A DNA stretch of 64,000 bases from CAIMUS01 sp963708455 (GCA_963708455.1 CAVPSQ010000010.1:1302001-1366000), one strand, 5' to 3'; shown: positions 37,086 to 46,050, counted from the stretch's first letter. Program-made: numbers and translations. The notes: generated from the letters alone by a model not told the origin.

Positions 37086-38585
37086 CTAGCGCTTCGGACA
37101 CTCGCCCACCAGCTCCACCTTGCCGTGTTCGTCCACCGATTCCAGCCGCACCGTGAAACCCCACAGCCGATGCAGATGCTTGAGCACTTCCAGCATGGAG
37201 TCCGCCAGCGGTTTGCGGTTGTACTGGGTGTGTCGCAGCGTCAGCGAGCGGTCGCCGCGATGGTCCACTGAATAGACCTGAATATTCGGCTCCCGGCTAC
37301 CCAGATTGTACTGATCGGCCAGCGCCTGCCGCACGTAACGATAGCCATCTTCGTTATGAATGGCGGCGATTTCCAAATCCGGATTCATCTCATCGTCCGT
37401 CACAGCGAACAGCTTGAAATCGCGGATTACCTGGGGCGACAGATACTGGGCGATAAAACTTTCGTCCTTGAAATTGCGCATGGCGAAATCCAGCACCTTG
37501 ATCCAGTCTGCGCCGGCAATATCGGGAAACCAGTAGCGATCCTCGGCGGTGGGCTGCTCGCAGATGCGGCGGATATCGCTCATCATGGCGAAACCCAGCG
37601 CATAGGGATTGATGCCGGAATAGAAGTTGCTGTCGAACGGCGGCTGATAGATCACGCTGGTATGGGATTGCAGGAATTCGATGATGAAGCCGTCGCTGAT
37701 ATAACCCCGGTTGTACAGCTCGTTCAGCAGGGTGTAATGCCAGAAGGTCGCCCAGCCCTCGTTCATCACCTGGGTCTGGCGCTGCGGATAGAAATATTGA
37801 GCCATCTTGCGCACGATGCGCACGATCTCCCGCTGCCAGGGCTCCAGCAGCGGCGCATTCTTCTCGATGAAATACAGCAGATTTTCCTGCGGCTCGGCCG
37901 GGAAACGCTGGCTGGTCCTGGGATCATCCGGCGCGGCCTCTTTAGTGGGAATCGTGCGCCATAACTCGTTGACCTGATATTGCAGATAGGCTTCCCGCTC
38001 CAACTGCCGCTGGCGTTCCTTCTGCATGGACAGCGGCGAGGGACGCTTGTAGCGGTCGACGCCGTAATTCATCAGCGTGTGGCAGGAGTCCAGGAACAAC
38101 TCCACGGTTTCCTCGCCGTATTTCTCTTCGCACTCGGTGATGTAATTGCGGGCGAACAATAGATAGTCGATGATGGCGTCGGCGCTGGTCCACGCCCGAA
38201 ACAGATAATTGCCCTTGAAGAAGGAATTGTGGCCGTAAGCGGCGTGTGCGATGACCAGGGCCTGCATGATCATGGTGTTCTCTTCCATGAGATAGGCGAT
38301 GCAGGGATTGGAGTTGATGACGATTTCGTAAGCCAGGCCCATCTGGCCGCGCTTGTAATTCTGTTCGACCGACACGAAATGCTTGCCGTAGGACCAGTGC
38401 TTGTAGCCGAGCGGCATGCCCACCGAGGAATAGGCATCCATCATCTGTTCGGCGGTAATGACTTCTATCTGATTCGGGTAGGTGTCCAGCCCGAAGTCGG
38501 CGGCGATTGTGCCGATCTCGGCGTCGTAGCGATCCAGCAGAGTAAAGGTCCACTCGGAAGAATCGGAAATCAGTCGATGCGTCAT
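37086..38585 (-). CDS. SpoVR-family protein (YcgB-like)
   Basis: A 499-residue SpoVR homologue: EWTFTLLDRYDAEIGTIAAD, SVGMPLGYKHWSYGKHFVSV, LIYFI-type core with NEGWATFWHYTLLNELYNRG, INPYALGFAMMSDIRR, and the C-terminal DUF-like part with LTLRHTQYNRKPLADSM. The HxxxH and E residues suggest a metal-dependent enzyme, but the activity is not established. In B. subtilis it affects spore cortex; in proteobacteria it follows prkA-yeaH as here. The ATG at 38585 overlaps the yeaH stop as ATGA, so the three genes form one operon induced in starvation or stationary phase in relatives. Confidence 0.92.
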   Translation of the reverse strand: MTHRLISDSSEWTFTLLDRYDAEIGTIAADFGLDTYPNQIEVITAEQMMDAYSSVGMPLGYKHWSYGKHFVSVEQNYKRGQMGLAYEIVINSNPCIAYLMEENTMIMQALVIAHAAYGHNSFFKGNYLFRAWTSADAIIDYLLFARNYITECEEKYGEETVELFLDSCHTLMNYGVDRYKRPSPLSMQKERQRQLEREAYLQYQVNELWRTIPTKEAAPDDPRTSQRFPAEPQENLLYFIEKNAPLLEPWQREIVRIVRKMAQYFYPQRQTQVMNEGWATFWHYTLLNELYNRGYISDGFIIEFLQSHTSVIYQPPFDSNFYSGINPYALGFAMMSDIRRICEQPTAEDRYWFPDIAGADWIKVLDFAMRNFKDESFIAQYLSPQVIRDFKLFAVTDDEMNPDLEIAAIHNEDGYRYVRQALADQYNLGSREPNIQVYSVDHRGDRSLTLRHTQYNRKPLADSMLEVLKHLHRLWGFTVRLESVDEHGKVELVGECPKR

Positions 38586-39856
38586 GAGTGCGCCCGTTTT
38601 TTGAAGAGGTCCCTGAAGACCGGATAGATATCCGCCGGCCCATCGATCTGCCGCATGGCGAACTGAGCAAAGCTCTGCCGCACTTCCTCGTAGGCTTCCC
38701 ACAGGCTTTGATGGCGGTCCGGGGTGATCTCGATATAGGCGAAATAGCGCACGAACGGCATGATGTGCTTGACCAGCAGATCTCCGCAGGTGGGGGAATC
38801 GTGATGCCAGTTGTCGCCGTCCGAGGCCTGAGCGGCATAGATATTCCAGCTCGCTACGGGATAACGCTCGCGCATGATGTCGCGCATCAGCGACAGCGCG
38901 CTGGACACCACCGTGCCGCCGGTTTCACGGGAATAGAAGAATTCCTCCTCGTTGACCTCTTTGGCGACCGTGTGATGGCGAATGAACACGACTTCGATGC
39001 GCTCGTAATTACGCTTCAGGAACAGATACAGCAGGGTGAAAAAGCGTTTGGCCAGATCCTTGCGCGCCCGGTCCATCGAGCCGGATACATCCATGAGACA
39101 GAACATCACCGCCTGGGTGGTAGGCTGCGGCTGGCGGATGCGGTTGGCGTAGCGCAGGTCGAAGGTGTCGATGAAGGGAATGGCGTTGATGCGGGCGCGC
39201 AGACCGCTGATTGCCTCGCGCAACGCCAGCACCCGGGGATCGGTTTCATCGACCCCCTCCTCCTGCAGTAGCGCCTCCAGTTCCTGTTCCTTTTCCCGCA
39301 GGCGCGACTGATGCGGGTTGGACAGCGCGATGCGCCGGGCCAGTGCCCCTTTCAGAGAGCGCACCACATCGATATTGGGCGGGATCCCGGCTGAGGAATA
39401 ACCAGCCCGCACCAATTTGAATTCCTGCACTTTGGCCAACTCGGTCTTGACCAGATTGGGCAGCTCCAGGTCCTCGAAGAACAGCTCCAGGAACTCCTCG
39501 CGCGACAGCGTAAACACGAAATCGTCATCGCCACTGCCCGAGTTGCCGGCCTGACCGCTGCCGCCGCCGCCCTTGCCGCCACGGGGGCGCGGCGCCCGGT
39601 CGCCAGGGATGAATTCCTTGTTGCCGGGGTGCACGATTTCGCGCCGGCCACCGGGACCGTGGCTGAACACCGGCTCGGAAATATCCCTGGCCGGGATGCT
39701 GACCTTCTCGCCGCTGTCCATGTCCATGATCGAGCGACCGTTCATGGCTTCGTTCACGGCTTTTTTCAACTGGTTCTTGAAACGCCGGATAAAGCGCTGC
39801 CGGTTGACTGCGCTTTTGTTCCTGCCGTCCAGCCGTCTATCGATGAACGTCGGCAT
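38582..39856 (-). CDS. yeaH: YeaH/YhbH family protein (DUF444)
   Basis: Partner of the PrkA kinase. The N-terminus is basic (IDRRLDGRNKSAVNRQRFIR), followed by a Gly-rich low-complexity loop near residue 100 (PRPRGGKGGGGSGQAGNSGS) and a von Willebrand A-like domain with the MIDAS motif MFCLMDVSGSMDRARKDLAK and FIRHHTVAKEVNEEEFFYSR. The final part GGTVVSSALSLMRDIMRERY is conserved in the family. 424 residues is normal. It sits between prkA (16-nt gap) and the spoVR gene (4-nt overlap). Confidence 0.92.
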   Translation of the reverse strand: MPTFIDRRLDGRNKSAVNRQRFIRRFKNQLKKAVNEAMNGRSIMDMDSGEKVSIPARDISEPVFSHGPGGRREIVHPGNKEFIPGDRAPRPRGGKGGGGSGQAGNSGSGDDDFVFTLSREEFLELFFEDLELPNLVKTELAKVQEFKLVRAGYSSAGIPPNIDVVRSLKGALARRIALSNPHQSRLREKEQELEALLQEEGVDETDPRVLALREAISGLRARINAIPFIDTFDLRYANRIRQPQPTTQAVMFCLMDVSGSMDRARKDLAKRFFTLLYLFLKRNYERIEVVFIRHHTVAKEVNEEEFFYSRETGGTVVSSALSLMRDIMRERYPVASWNIYAAQASDGDNWHHDSPTCGDLLVKHIMPFVRYFAYIEITPDRHQSLWEAYEEVRQSFAQFAMRQIDGPADIYPVFRDLFKKRAHS

Positions 39857-39871
39857 AGCGATTCCTCGGGT

Positions 39872-41794
39872 TTAAGACGCTTTGCGCACCCGTAAGTACC
39901 ATTCAGACAACAGGCGCACCTGCTTGGGCGTATAGCCTTTCGTCACCATGCGGTTGACGAATTCCTCGTGCTTTTTCTGATCCTCCGTCGACGCCTTGGC
40001 GTTGAAGGAGATCACCGGCAGCAGTTCCTCGGTGCTGGAGAACATTTTCTTTTCGATGACGGCGCGCAGCTTCTCGTAACTGGTCCAGGTCGGATTGTGG
40101 CCCGCGTTGTTAGCCCGTGCCCGTAGCACGAAGTTGACGATTTCATTGCGGAAATCCTTGGGATTGCTGATGCCGGCCGGTTTCTCAATCTTCTCCAGTT
40201 CGGCGTTGAGCGCGCCCCGGTCGAAGATTTCGCCGGTATCGGGATCGCGGAATTCCTGATCCTGAATCCAGAAGTCGGCATAGGTCACGTAACGGTCGAA
40301 AATATTCTGACCGTATTCGGCGTAGGATTCCAGATAGGCGGTCTGCAGTTCCTTGCCGATGAACTCCGCATAGCGCGGGGCCAGATAGCCCTTGAGGTAG
40401 CCGAGATACTTCTCTTCCTGTTCTGGGGGGAACTGCTCGCGCTCGATCTGTCGCTCCAGCACGTACAGCAGGTGCACCGGATTGGCCGCCACTTCGGAAT
40501 GGTCGAAGTTGAACACCTGCGACAGGATCTTGAAAGCAAAGCGGGTGGAAATGCCGGTCATACCTTCGTCCACGCCGGCATAATCGCGGTATTCCTGGAT
40601 GGACTTGGCTTTGGGATCGGTATCCTTGAGATTCTCGCCGTCGTACACCCGCATCTTGGAGAAAATGTTGGAGTTTTCCGGTTCCTTCAGGCGTGACAGC
40701 ACGGTGAACTGGGCCAGCATGTCCAGGGTGCTGGGCGCGCAGTGGGCGCTGTGCAGCGAGCTTTCCCGCAGCAGCTTATCGTAGATCTTGACTTCCTCGG
40801 ACACCCGCAGACAGTAGGGCACCTTGACGATATAGACGCGGTCGAGGAACGCTTCGTTGTTCTTGTTGTTCTTGAACGCCTGCCATTCGGATTCGTTGGA
40901 GTGGGCCAGGATGATCCCTTCATAAGGCAGGGCGGACAGCCCTTCGGTGCCGTTGTAATTGCCTTCCTGGGTGGCAGTCAGCAGCGGATGCAGCACCTTA
41001 ATGGGGGCCTTAAACATTTCCACGAATTCCATCAACCCGCGGTTGGCCCGGCACAGGGCGCCGGAGTAGCTGTAGGCGTCCGTATCGTTCTGGGCGTAAT
41101 GCTCCAGCATGCGGATATCCACCTTGCCGACCAGCGAAGAGATATCCTGATTGTTCTCATCGCCCGGCTCGGTCTTGGCGACGGCCACCTGATTGAGAAT
41201 GGACGGATACAGCTTGATCACCTTGAACTTGGTGATGTCGCCGTTATATTCGTGCAGGCGCTTGACTGCCCACGGCGACATGATGGTCTTCAGACAGCGG
41301 GGGGGAATGCCGTAATCGTCTTCCAGAATCGGACCGTCCTCGTCTGGCGAAAACAGGCTGAGCGGCGAATCGAACACCGGCGAACCCTGGATGGCGTAGA
41401 AAGGCGCCCGCTCCATCAGCGACTTGAGCCGCTCGGCCAGCGAGGATTTGCCGCCACCAACCGGACCCAGCAGATAGAGTATCTGCTTTCTTTCTTCCAG
41501 TCCCTGGGCAGCATGCTTGAGATAGGACACGATCTGCTCGATGGCTTCCTCCATGCCGTAGAATTCATCGAACGCAGGGTATTTTTTGATGATTTTATTG
41601 GAAAAGATACGGCTCAGGCGGGCGTCCAGACGGGTGTCGATCATGTCCGGTTCGCCAATGGCCATCAGCAGGCGTTCGGCCGCCGAGGCATAAGCGCTGC
41701 GGTCGCTCTTGCACAGTTCCAGATATTCCTGGATGGTATACACTTCTTCCCGCGTCTTCTCGTAACGGGATTGAAAGCTGCTGAATATGCTCAT
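39872..41794 (-). CDS. prkA: PrkA-family AAA+ serine protein kinase/protease (YeaG-like)
   Basis: A 640-residue protein with an N-terminal AAA+ PrkA domain (Walker A LLGPVGGGKSSLAERLKSLM, about residue 110) and a C-terminal kinase-like domain. The block FSPDEDGPILEDDYGIPPRC and LPYEGIILAHSNESEWQAFK are highly conserved in PrkA. In E. coli YeaG works with YeaH under nitrogen starvation and RpoS control; bacillary PrkA has also been described as a protease. First gene of prkA-yeaH-spoVR. Upstream (41795-42000) is AT-rich and should hold the promoter. Gene is intact. Confidence 0.95.
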   Translation of the reverse strand: MSIFSSFQSRYEKTREEVYTIQEYLELCKSDRSAYASAAERLLMAIGEPDMIDTRLDARLSRIFSNKIIKKYPAFDEFYGMEEAIEQIVSYLKHAAQGLEERKQILYLLGPVGGGKSSLAERLKSLMERAPFYAIQGSPVFDSPLSLFSPDEDGPILEDDYGIPPRCLKTIMSPWAVKRLHEYNGDITKFKVIKLYPSILNQVAVAKTEPGDENNQDISSLVGKVDIRMLEHYAQNDTDAYSYSGALCRANRGLMEFVEMFKAPIKVLHPLLTATQEGNYNGTEGLSALPYEGIILAHSNESEWQAFKNNKNNEAFLDRVYIVKVPYCLRVSEEVKIYDKLLRESSLHSAHCAPSTLDMLAQFTVLSRLKEPENSNIFSKMRVYDGENLKDTDPKAKSIQEYRDYAGVDEGMTGISTRFAFKILSQVFNFDHSEVAANPVHLLYVLERQIEREQFPPEQEEKYLGYLKGYLAPRYAEFIGKELQTAYLESYAEYGQNIFDRYVTYADFWIQDQEFRDPDTGEIFDRGALNAELEKIEKPAGISNPKDFRNEIVNFVLRARANNAGHNPTWTSYEKLRAVIEKKMFSSTEELLPVISFNAKASTEDQKKHEEFVNRMVTKGYTPKQVRLLSEWYLRVRKAS

Positions 41795-42311
41795 GGAGTG
41801 CTAACCTCGTTCGGCACAGGTCATCGTTCACTTGCTGAGTTTCACTCACAGCAATTTACGGACCAACTCCGTATGATTTAGTTCATCTTAAAAAAATATA
41901 AGATTCAAAAGCTTAACTTTATCGCCCGGTTTTTTTTATTATTATTTATCAGCAAGTTAATATCGCCTTTCGCGCACGGGAAGGCAAGGTGGGCGACAAT
42001 GATGGTATTAGCAAAATCGTCTTGCACTGTCATGGTTAAGGCATTGCGCTATTGCAGTGCAATATTCATCAATCCTGCTCCGGCGGCTGCGGCGTCGAGC
42101 GACGGCGTTACGACAGGGGTCTGGATCAACGTCACTGCCGCCGGTTCGGGCGGCACCCAGGCCGCCGTCTGCTCAGGCACGCGGGTTACCTGACAAGGCG
42201 TAACGCCAAAGTTAGACAGCGATGCCCCCGTTTTGTTGAGCGTCTGCAATGTTACCCGAACACGAGTGTCATTCCGGTGACAACCGGGCCTGGCATCTGG
42301 CTCCGGCTCAT
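41795..42311. other. Gene-poor region upstream of prkA
   Basis: About 500 bp without a convincing gene. 41880-41960 is AT-rich with a T-rich run (promoter or UP-element-like for prkA). 42000-42300 has short open frames on both strands with no recognisable homology. A PhaR-like palindrome lies at 42049-42063. Confidence 0.4.
42049..42063. promoter_or_regulatory. PhaR-like palindrome without an adjacent phasin gene
   Basis: TATTGCAGTGCAATA is a perfect palindrome with 6-bp arms and core TGC-N3-GCA, the same core (in reverse) as the two boxes upstream of the phasin gene at 56056. No intact PHA gene follows it within 400 bp. Confidence 0.4.
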
Positions 42312-42479
42312 GATAGCAAAGGAACTTATATTTTGGTGCTTCACCTGCCCCAGGACAGTGCATTGACGGTGGGCAGACTAGGCCGCCGCCTTTTTGCGCA
42401 GGGCTATTACGCCTATGTGGGCAGTGCTCTGGGAACAGGCGGTCTAAGAGGCAGATTGCGCCATCACGCGCTTTTAGGT
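42312..42479 (+). pseudogene. DUF123/GIY-YIG-like nuclease fragment
   Basis: Reads KGTYILVLHLPQDSALTVG, RLGRRLFAQGYYAYVGSALG, TGGLRGRLRHHALLGP, the N-terminal half of DUF123 (GIY-YIG-related, Uri family) proteins, including the YYAYVGSA signature. The C-terminal half (the HWHIDYLL-type region) is missing: the frame runs directly into the thioesterase gene. No ribosome-binding site is evident, so this is a remnant. Confidence 0.55.
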
Positions 42480-42509
42480 CCGATAAGGTCTCTTGAGGAG
42501 AAAATCTGT

Positions 42510-42950
42510 ATGGCCCGAGTACAACTCGAATTACCGGCTGACTTCCTGTTCGCCACCGAACTGGAGGTGCGGATCACCGACATGAACTATGCGGGACACT
42601 TGGCCGGCGATGCCGTGCTGGCGCTACTGCACGAGGCCCGGGTGCGTTTTTTCACTCACTATGGTTGCCGGGAGATGGATCTGTTCGGAGCCAGCCTGAT
42701 CATTACCGATGCGGTCCTGGTCTATGAATCCGAGGCGTTCCAGGGAGAGCTGCTGCGGATCGACGTGGCGCTGGCCGATTTCAACCGCTATGGTTGCGAT
42801 CTGGTCTACCGGGTGACCGAAAAGAACAGCGGTCGCGCCGTGGCGCGCGCCAAGACCGGCATGGTTTTTTTCGACTACGCCACCCGCAAAGTGCAGCCGA
42901 CACCGGCGCCTTTCCGGGCGTTGTTCGGCATTGCTGTGACGTCGGACTGA
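42510..42950 (+). CDS. Acyl-CoA thioesterase, 4-hydroxybenzoyl-CoA thioesterase family
   Basis: A 146-residue single hot-dog domain: ATELEVRITDMNYAGHLAGD, AVLALLHEARVRFFTHYGC, LIITDAVLVYESEAFQGELL, RIDVALADFNRYGCDLVYRV. The segment ITDMNYAGHLAGD occupies the usual active-site loop, with Asn-Tyr-Ala-Gly-His replacing the more common Asp-Xaa-Asn-Gly-His pattern. GAGGAG at 42495-42500 precedes the ATG at 42510. The same frame is open upstream into the DUF123 remnant, but the homology begins here. Acyl substrate unknown. Confidence 0.82.
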   Translation: MARVQLELPADFLFATELEVRITDMNYAGHLAGDAVLALLHEARVRFFTHYGCREMDLFGASLIITDAVLVYESEAFQGELLRIDVALADFNRYGCDLVYRVTEKNSGRAVARAKTGMVFFDYATRKVQPTPAPFRALFGIAVTSD

Positions 42951-42979
42951 TCCGCTCACCCGTCCCTGCGTGGTTGCAG

Positions 42980-43309
42980 ATGCCCTTGGAGCCGACGACC
43001 GGTCTGTGGCTGCTGCTGTTGCTGGGCTTGCTCGCCTGGCTGTGGCAGAACAATCTGCGTGCCTGGGAAAACGCCCGCGAAACCAGTGCCCGGGCATGCC
43101 AGCGGTGCAGCGTGCAACTGTTGGACGACACCGTGGTCTTGCAGCGGCTGTGGTGGAGCAGAGACCGGCAGGGACGGCTGTGCGCCGAGCGCGTCTACCA
43201 TTTCGAGTTCACCGTGACGGGCGCGACCCGCCAGCAGGGACGGCTGGTCATGCTGCGCCAACAGGTGGAGTCCCTGTATATGGAGGGATACGATCTGCTG
43301 GTTCTCTGA
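42980..43309 (+). CDS. DUF3301 membrane-anchored protein
   Basis: A 109-residue protein with one N-terminal transmembrane anchor (GLWLLLLLGLLAWLWQN) and a soluble tail containing ARACQRCSVQLLDDTVVLQR and the family-typical ERVYHFEFTVTGATRQQGRL, then YDLLVL. This matches DUF3301, a small gammaproteobacterial family of unknown function. It starts 29 nt after the thioesterase stop and converges on thrC. It may be co-transcribed with the thioesterase. Confidence 0.78.
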   Translation: MPLEPTTGLWLLLLLGLLAWLWQNNLRAWENARETSARACQRCSVQLLDDTVVLQRLWWSRDRQGRLCAERVYHFEFTVTGATRQQGRLVMLRQQVESLYMEGYDLLVL

Positions 43310-43325
43310 ACCGGGGTCCTGACAA

Positions 43326-44747
43326 TCAGTCGCGGTCCTGCCCCACATGTCGGGCGATATACTCCTTCACCGCCGCCGCATCGACTGGCATGACCACGAA
43401 CACCTGCGGTTGCTGTTCGAGCGCCTCGTAACCGGGAGGCCGTTCCAGTTTGTGCCCTAGCGCCTCCTCGATGGTTGCCTCGAACTTGACCGGCAGAGCG
43501 GTCTCCAGACAGACCAGCGGAATGCCTGCTTCCTGATGTTCCAGTCCCACCTTCACGCCATCGGCGGTATGGGTATCGATAATGACGCCGGCTTCGGTGT
43601 AGATCCGGCGGATGGTTTGCAGACGGTCGCGATGAGTGCTGCTGCCGGAGACGAAGCCGCAGCGGCCAAGAGCGTCAAAGTAAGGGGTCGCAGTGAAGTC
43701 GAAATAGCCCTGGCGCTCCAATTGCCGCCACAACGCGCGCACCACGGCAGGGTCGCGATCTACGGCGTCGTAGATGAAACGCTCGAAATTGGAAGCTTTA
43801 GAAATATCCATCGAGGGACTGCTGGTCTTGACCACCTGCTCCGCTGGCCGCACCCGGTAGACGCCGCTGCGGAAGAACTCATCGAGCACGTTGTTTTCAT
43901 TGGTGGCCAGGATAAGCCGGTGGATCGGCAGCCCCATCTGGCGGGCGATATGGCCGGCGCAGATATTGCCGAAATTGCCGGACGGCACGGCGAAGGAGAC
44001 CGTTTGGTCGTTGTTACGGGTGACGGCGAAATAGCCCTTGAAGTAGTACACCACCTGCGCGGCGACCCGCGCCCAATTGATGGAGTTAACCGTGCCGATG
44101 TGATGTTTGGCCTTGAATCCGGCATCGCTGCTCACCGCCTTGACGATATCCTGACAATCGTCGAACACGCCCTCGATGGCGATATTGAAGATATTCGGTT
44201 CCTGCAGGGAAAACATCTGGGCGGTCTGGAAGGGGCTCATTTTCTGATGGGGCGAGAGCATGAACACCCGGATATGGCGCTTGCCCAGCATGGCGTACTC
44301 GGCGCTGGAGCCGGTGTCGCCGGAGGTGGCGCCCAGGATGTTCAGATGATCCCCGCTTTTGTCCAGCACGTATTCGAAGATATTGCCCAGGAACTGCATA
44401 GCGATATCCTTGAAGGCCAGGGTGGGACCATTGGCCAGTTCCAGCAGCCAGACCCCTTCGGTCAGTGGCTTGATCGGGGTAATGGCGTCGCTGCGGAAGA
44501 TCCGGGCGCTATAGGTCCGGTCGATCAGGGCGCGCAAATCGGCGGCGGGAATATCGGTCGCGAATTTAGCGATAATCGCGTAAGCCAGTTGGCGGTAATC
44601 ATAATGGCGCCATTCCTCGAGTTCGCGGGCCTCGACGCGGGGATAGGTTTCCGGCACCACCAGTCCACCGTCCGGGGCCAGACCGCCGATCAGGATATCC
44701 GAAAATGATGTGGGCGCCATCCCGCCACGGGTGCTGATGTACTGCAT
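43326..44747 (-). CDS. thrC: Threonine synthase
   Basis: PLP enzyme converting O-phosphohomoserine to threonine. N-terminus MQYISTRGGMAPTSFSDILI, then GLAPDGGLVVPE, the PLP-lysine region ELANGPTLAFKDIAMQFLGN, LGATSGDTGSSAEYAML, VAVPSGNFGNICAGHIAR-type loop FAVPSGNFGNICAGHIARQ. This is the long type I ThrC found in proteobacteria (473 residues). It stands alone, without hom or thrB in the window. The ATG at 44747 gives the expected N-terminus. Confidence 0.95.
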   Translation of the reverse strand: MQYISTRGGMAPTSFSDILIGGLAPDGGLVVPETYPRVEARELEEWRHYDYRQLAYAIIAKFATDIPAADLRALIDRTYSARIFRSDAITPIKPLTEGVWLLELANGPTLAFKDIAMQFLGNIFEYVLDKSGDHLNILGATSGDTGSSAEYAMLGKRHIRVFMLSPHQKMSPFQTAQMFSLQEPNIFNIAIEGVFDDCQDIVKAVSSDAGFKAKHHIGTVNSINWARVAAQVVYYFKGYFAVTRNNDQTVSFAVPSGNFGNICAGHIARQMGLPIHRLILATNENNVLDEFFRSGVYRVRPAEQVVKTSSPSMDISKASNFERFIYDAVDRDPAVVRALWRQLERQGYFDFTATPYFDALGRCGFVSGSSTHRDRLQTIRRIYTEAGVIIDTHTADGVKVGLEHQEAGIPLVCLETALPVKFEATIEEALGHKLERPPGYEALEQQPQVFVVMPVDAAAVKEYIARHVGQDRD

Positions 44748-44832
44748 GCGCGAGGTCCTCGCCTGAAGAGAAACGCTATTATAGCCGGTGGCGCGACGCC
44801 GCCTGCAGCGGTTCGTCTGTCCCTATTTTCCC

Positions 44833-45258
44833 CTATGCCATTTTCCCGAACGGGTTGAGGACCCGCACACCGGTCGCTTCAAAGTCGCGCTGATTCCGGG
44901 TGACCACCGTTAGACTATGGATGAGGGCCGTGGCGGCAATCTGCTTATCCAGCGCATGCTCCGGATGGGGTACCCGCAACCGGCCCCAGAGCTGGGCAAT
45001 CTCCTCGTCCATCGGCAGAATGCAGTCGGCATACTCTGTCAGTACGGTCTGAAGCCAAGCTTCCAACTGCTGGGCTGGTGATGCATCGCCGCGATGGCGG
45101 ATCAGCTCGATGCCACGCCGCAGCTCGCCGATGGTCACCACGGACAGATAAACCGGCGTCTGCTCCGCCTCTACCTGTGCAAAGAAGCGCCGGAGGCCCG
45201 GATCGGCCTTATCTTTCTTCCTGGCTTCGCTGATGATGTTGGTATCAATCAAGTACAC
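44833..45258 (-). CDS. PIN-domain toxin of a FitAB/VapBC module
   Basis: PIN ribonuclease-like toxin, 141 residues from GTG 45258. The four acidic positions are present: VYLIDTNIISE (Asp, first), VVTIGELRRGIELI (Glu), EHALDKQIAATAL (Asp) and VVTRNQRDFEATG (final motif). Its start overlaps the antitoxin gene by 14 nt. The motif LIDTNIISE and the region RGDASPAQQLEAWLQTVL resemble FitB. The open frame extends 5' inside the antitoxin but has no homology. Toxin, probably RNA-cleaving. Confidence 0.87.
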   Translation of the reverse strand: MYLIDTNIISEARKKDKADPGLRRFFAQVEAEQTPVYLSVVTIGELRRGIELIRHRGDASPAQQLEAWLQTVLTEYADCILPMDEEIAQLWGRLRVPHPEHALDKQIAATALIHSLTVVTRNQRDFEATGVRVLNPFGKMA

Positions 45259-45478
45259 GTGGCGCGGCCTCGTCGTCCACGCGCCCGAAGTCCTCATCGC
45301 GCCCCACGTCCGGCATGGATGCAAGCACCTGGGCGAAGCTCTTGCGCCTTGGTCGTAACAAGACGTGCTCCAGAATGGCGCGATGCTCCGCTTCGGCACT
45401 GCGCTGATGGCGGGCGGCGCGCTCCTTGAGCGCCTGGACGATTTCGTCATCCAGATTGCGCACTACTAAACTGGCCAT
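45245..45478 (-). CDS. FitA-like ribbon-helix-helix antitoxin
   Basis: A 77-residue Arc/FitA-type antitoxin. MASLVVRNLDDEIVQALKER, AARHQRSAEAEHRAILEHVL is the ribbon-helix-helix half; the tail (SFAQVLASMPDVGRDEDFGR) is the toxin-inhibiting segment with an Arg that would plug the PIN active site. It is first in the operon and overlaps the PIN gene. Complete and probably functional. Confidence 0.88.
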   Translation of the reverse strand: MASLVVRNLDDEIVQALKERAARHQRSAEAEHRAILEHVLLRPRRKSFAQVLASMPDVGRDEDFGRVDDEAAPRVLD

Positions 45479-45493
45479 GGTCAGTGGACCTCC

Positions 45494-45673
45494 TCAGGCG
45501 GTGAGGGCGGTTGGTGGGGTAGTTCCTGGGAGTGTCGGCGTCCTCGCCGGCCTGTTGAGTAAGTAGTGTCTGGGAGCGCCGGCGTCCTCGCCGGCCTGTT
45601 CACGGAAAATGGGCATGGCCATGATGAGATCCTGGCCACGAGTGCCGATATTCTCGTCGAGCTTGAATCTCAT
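45494..45673 (-). pseudogene. DUF5615 PIN-like toxin, truncated by repeat sequence
   Basis: Starts MRFKLDENIGTRGQDLIMAM, the N-terminus of DUF5615 toxins (PIN-like, with the first Asp), and overlaps the DUF433 stop as ATGA, the expected arrangement. After about 20 residues it runs into the two 31-bp repeats at 45525-45601, giving an unrelated tail to a stop at 45494. The catalytic domain is missing. Toxin inactivated. Confidence 0.6.
45525..45601. repeat. Tandem pair of a 31-bp GC-rich repeat
   Basis: CTGGGAGTGTCGGCGTCCTC and CTGGGAGCGCCGGCGTCCTC, each followed by GCCGGCCTGTT, are 45 bp apart (two mismatches). The unit is itself partly palindromic and interrupts the DUF5615 gene. Confidence 0.7.
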
Positions 45674-45912
45674 GCAACCCGCTCTATCGGCACCGAAATG
45701 ATGCGCTCCCGCGCCGCCTCAGCCCCGTAGGCAATAGCAGCCAGGATATCCTCATGAGTCAAATACGGATATTCCTCGATGATTTCCTCTATCGTCATGC
45801 CGGAGGCAAGATAATCAAGTATCAGGAATACCCAGATACGGGTACCTCGGATGCAAGGTTTGCCGAAGCAGACATTAGGATTGATGCTGATGCGCTCAAG
45901 CAACTGATTCAT
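45670..45912 (-). CDS. DUF433 antitoxin
   Basis: An 80-residue DUF433 protein: ISINPNVCFGKPCIRGTRIW, FLILDYLASGMTIEEIIEEY, PYLTHEDILAAIAYGAEAAR. DUF433 proteins are antitoxins of DUF5615 PIN-like toxins and contain a HTH-like DNA-binding fold. It is intact, whereas the downstream partner is reduced to a 5' stub, so it is an orphan. The frame ends in the shared ATGA. Confidence 0.88.
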   Translation of the reverse strand: MNQLLERISINPNVCFGKPCIRGTRIWVFLILDYLASGMTIEEIIEEYPYLTHEDILAAIAYGAEAARERIISVPIERVA

Positions 45913-46050
45913 GGTCGGTTTACCTTGTGCACAGGGTCAGGTCTATCAATGAAGCAAAACCAGCGTATAGTTCATATGGAGTACAGCTTGTGGAGCACCA
46001 TCCAGGTTCCTCCTGCCCACTTCCATGCAACTCAATCCTGCAATTTGATT

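Noticed and set aside
41999..42363. Short ORFs on both strands around the PhaR-like palindrome
   Set aside because: No homology, no ribosome-binding site, and they overlap each other on opposite strands.
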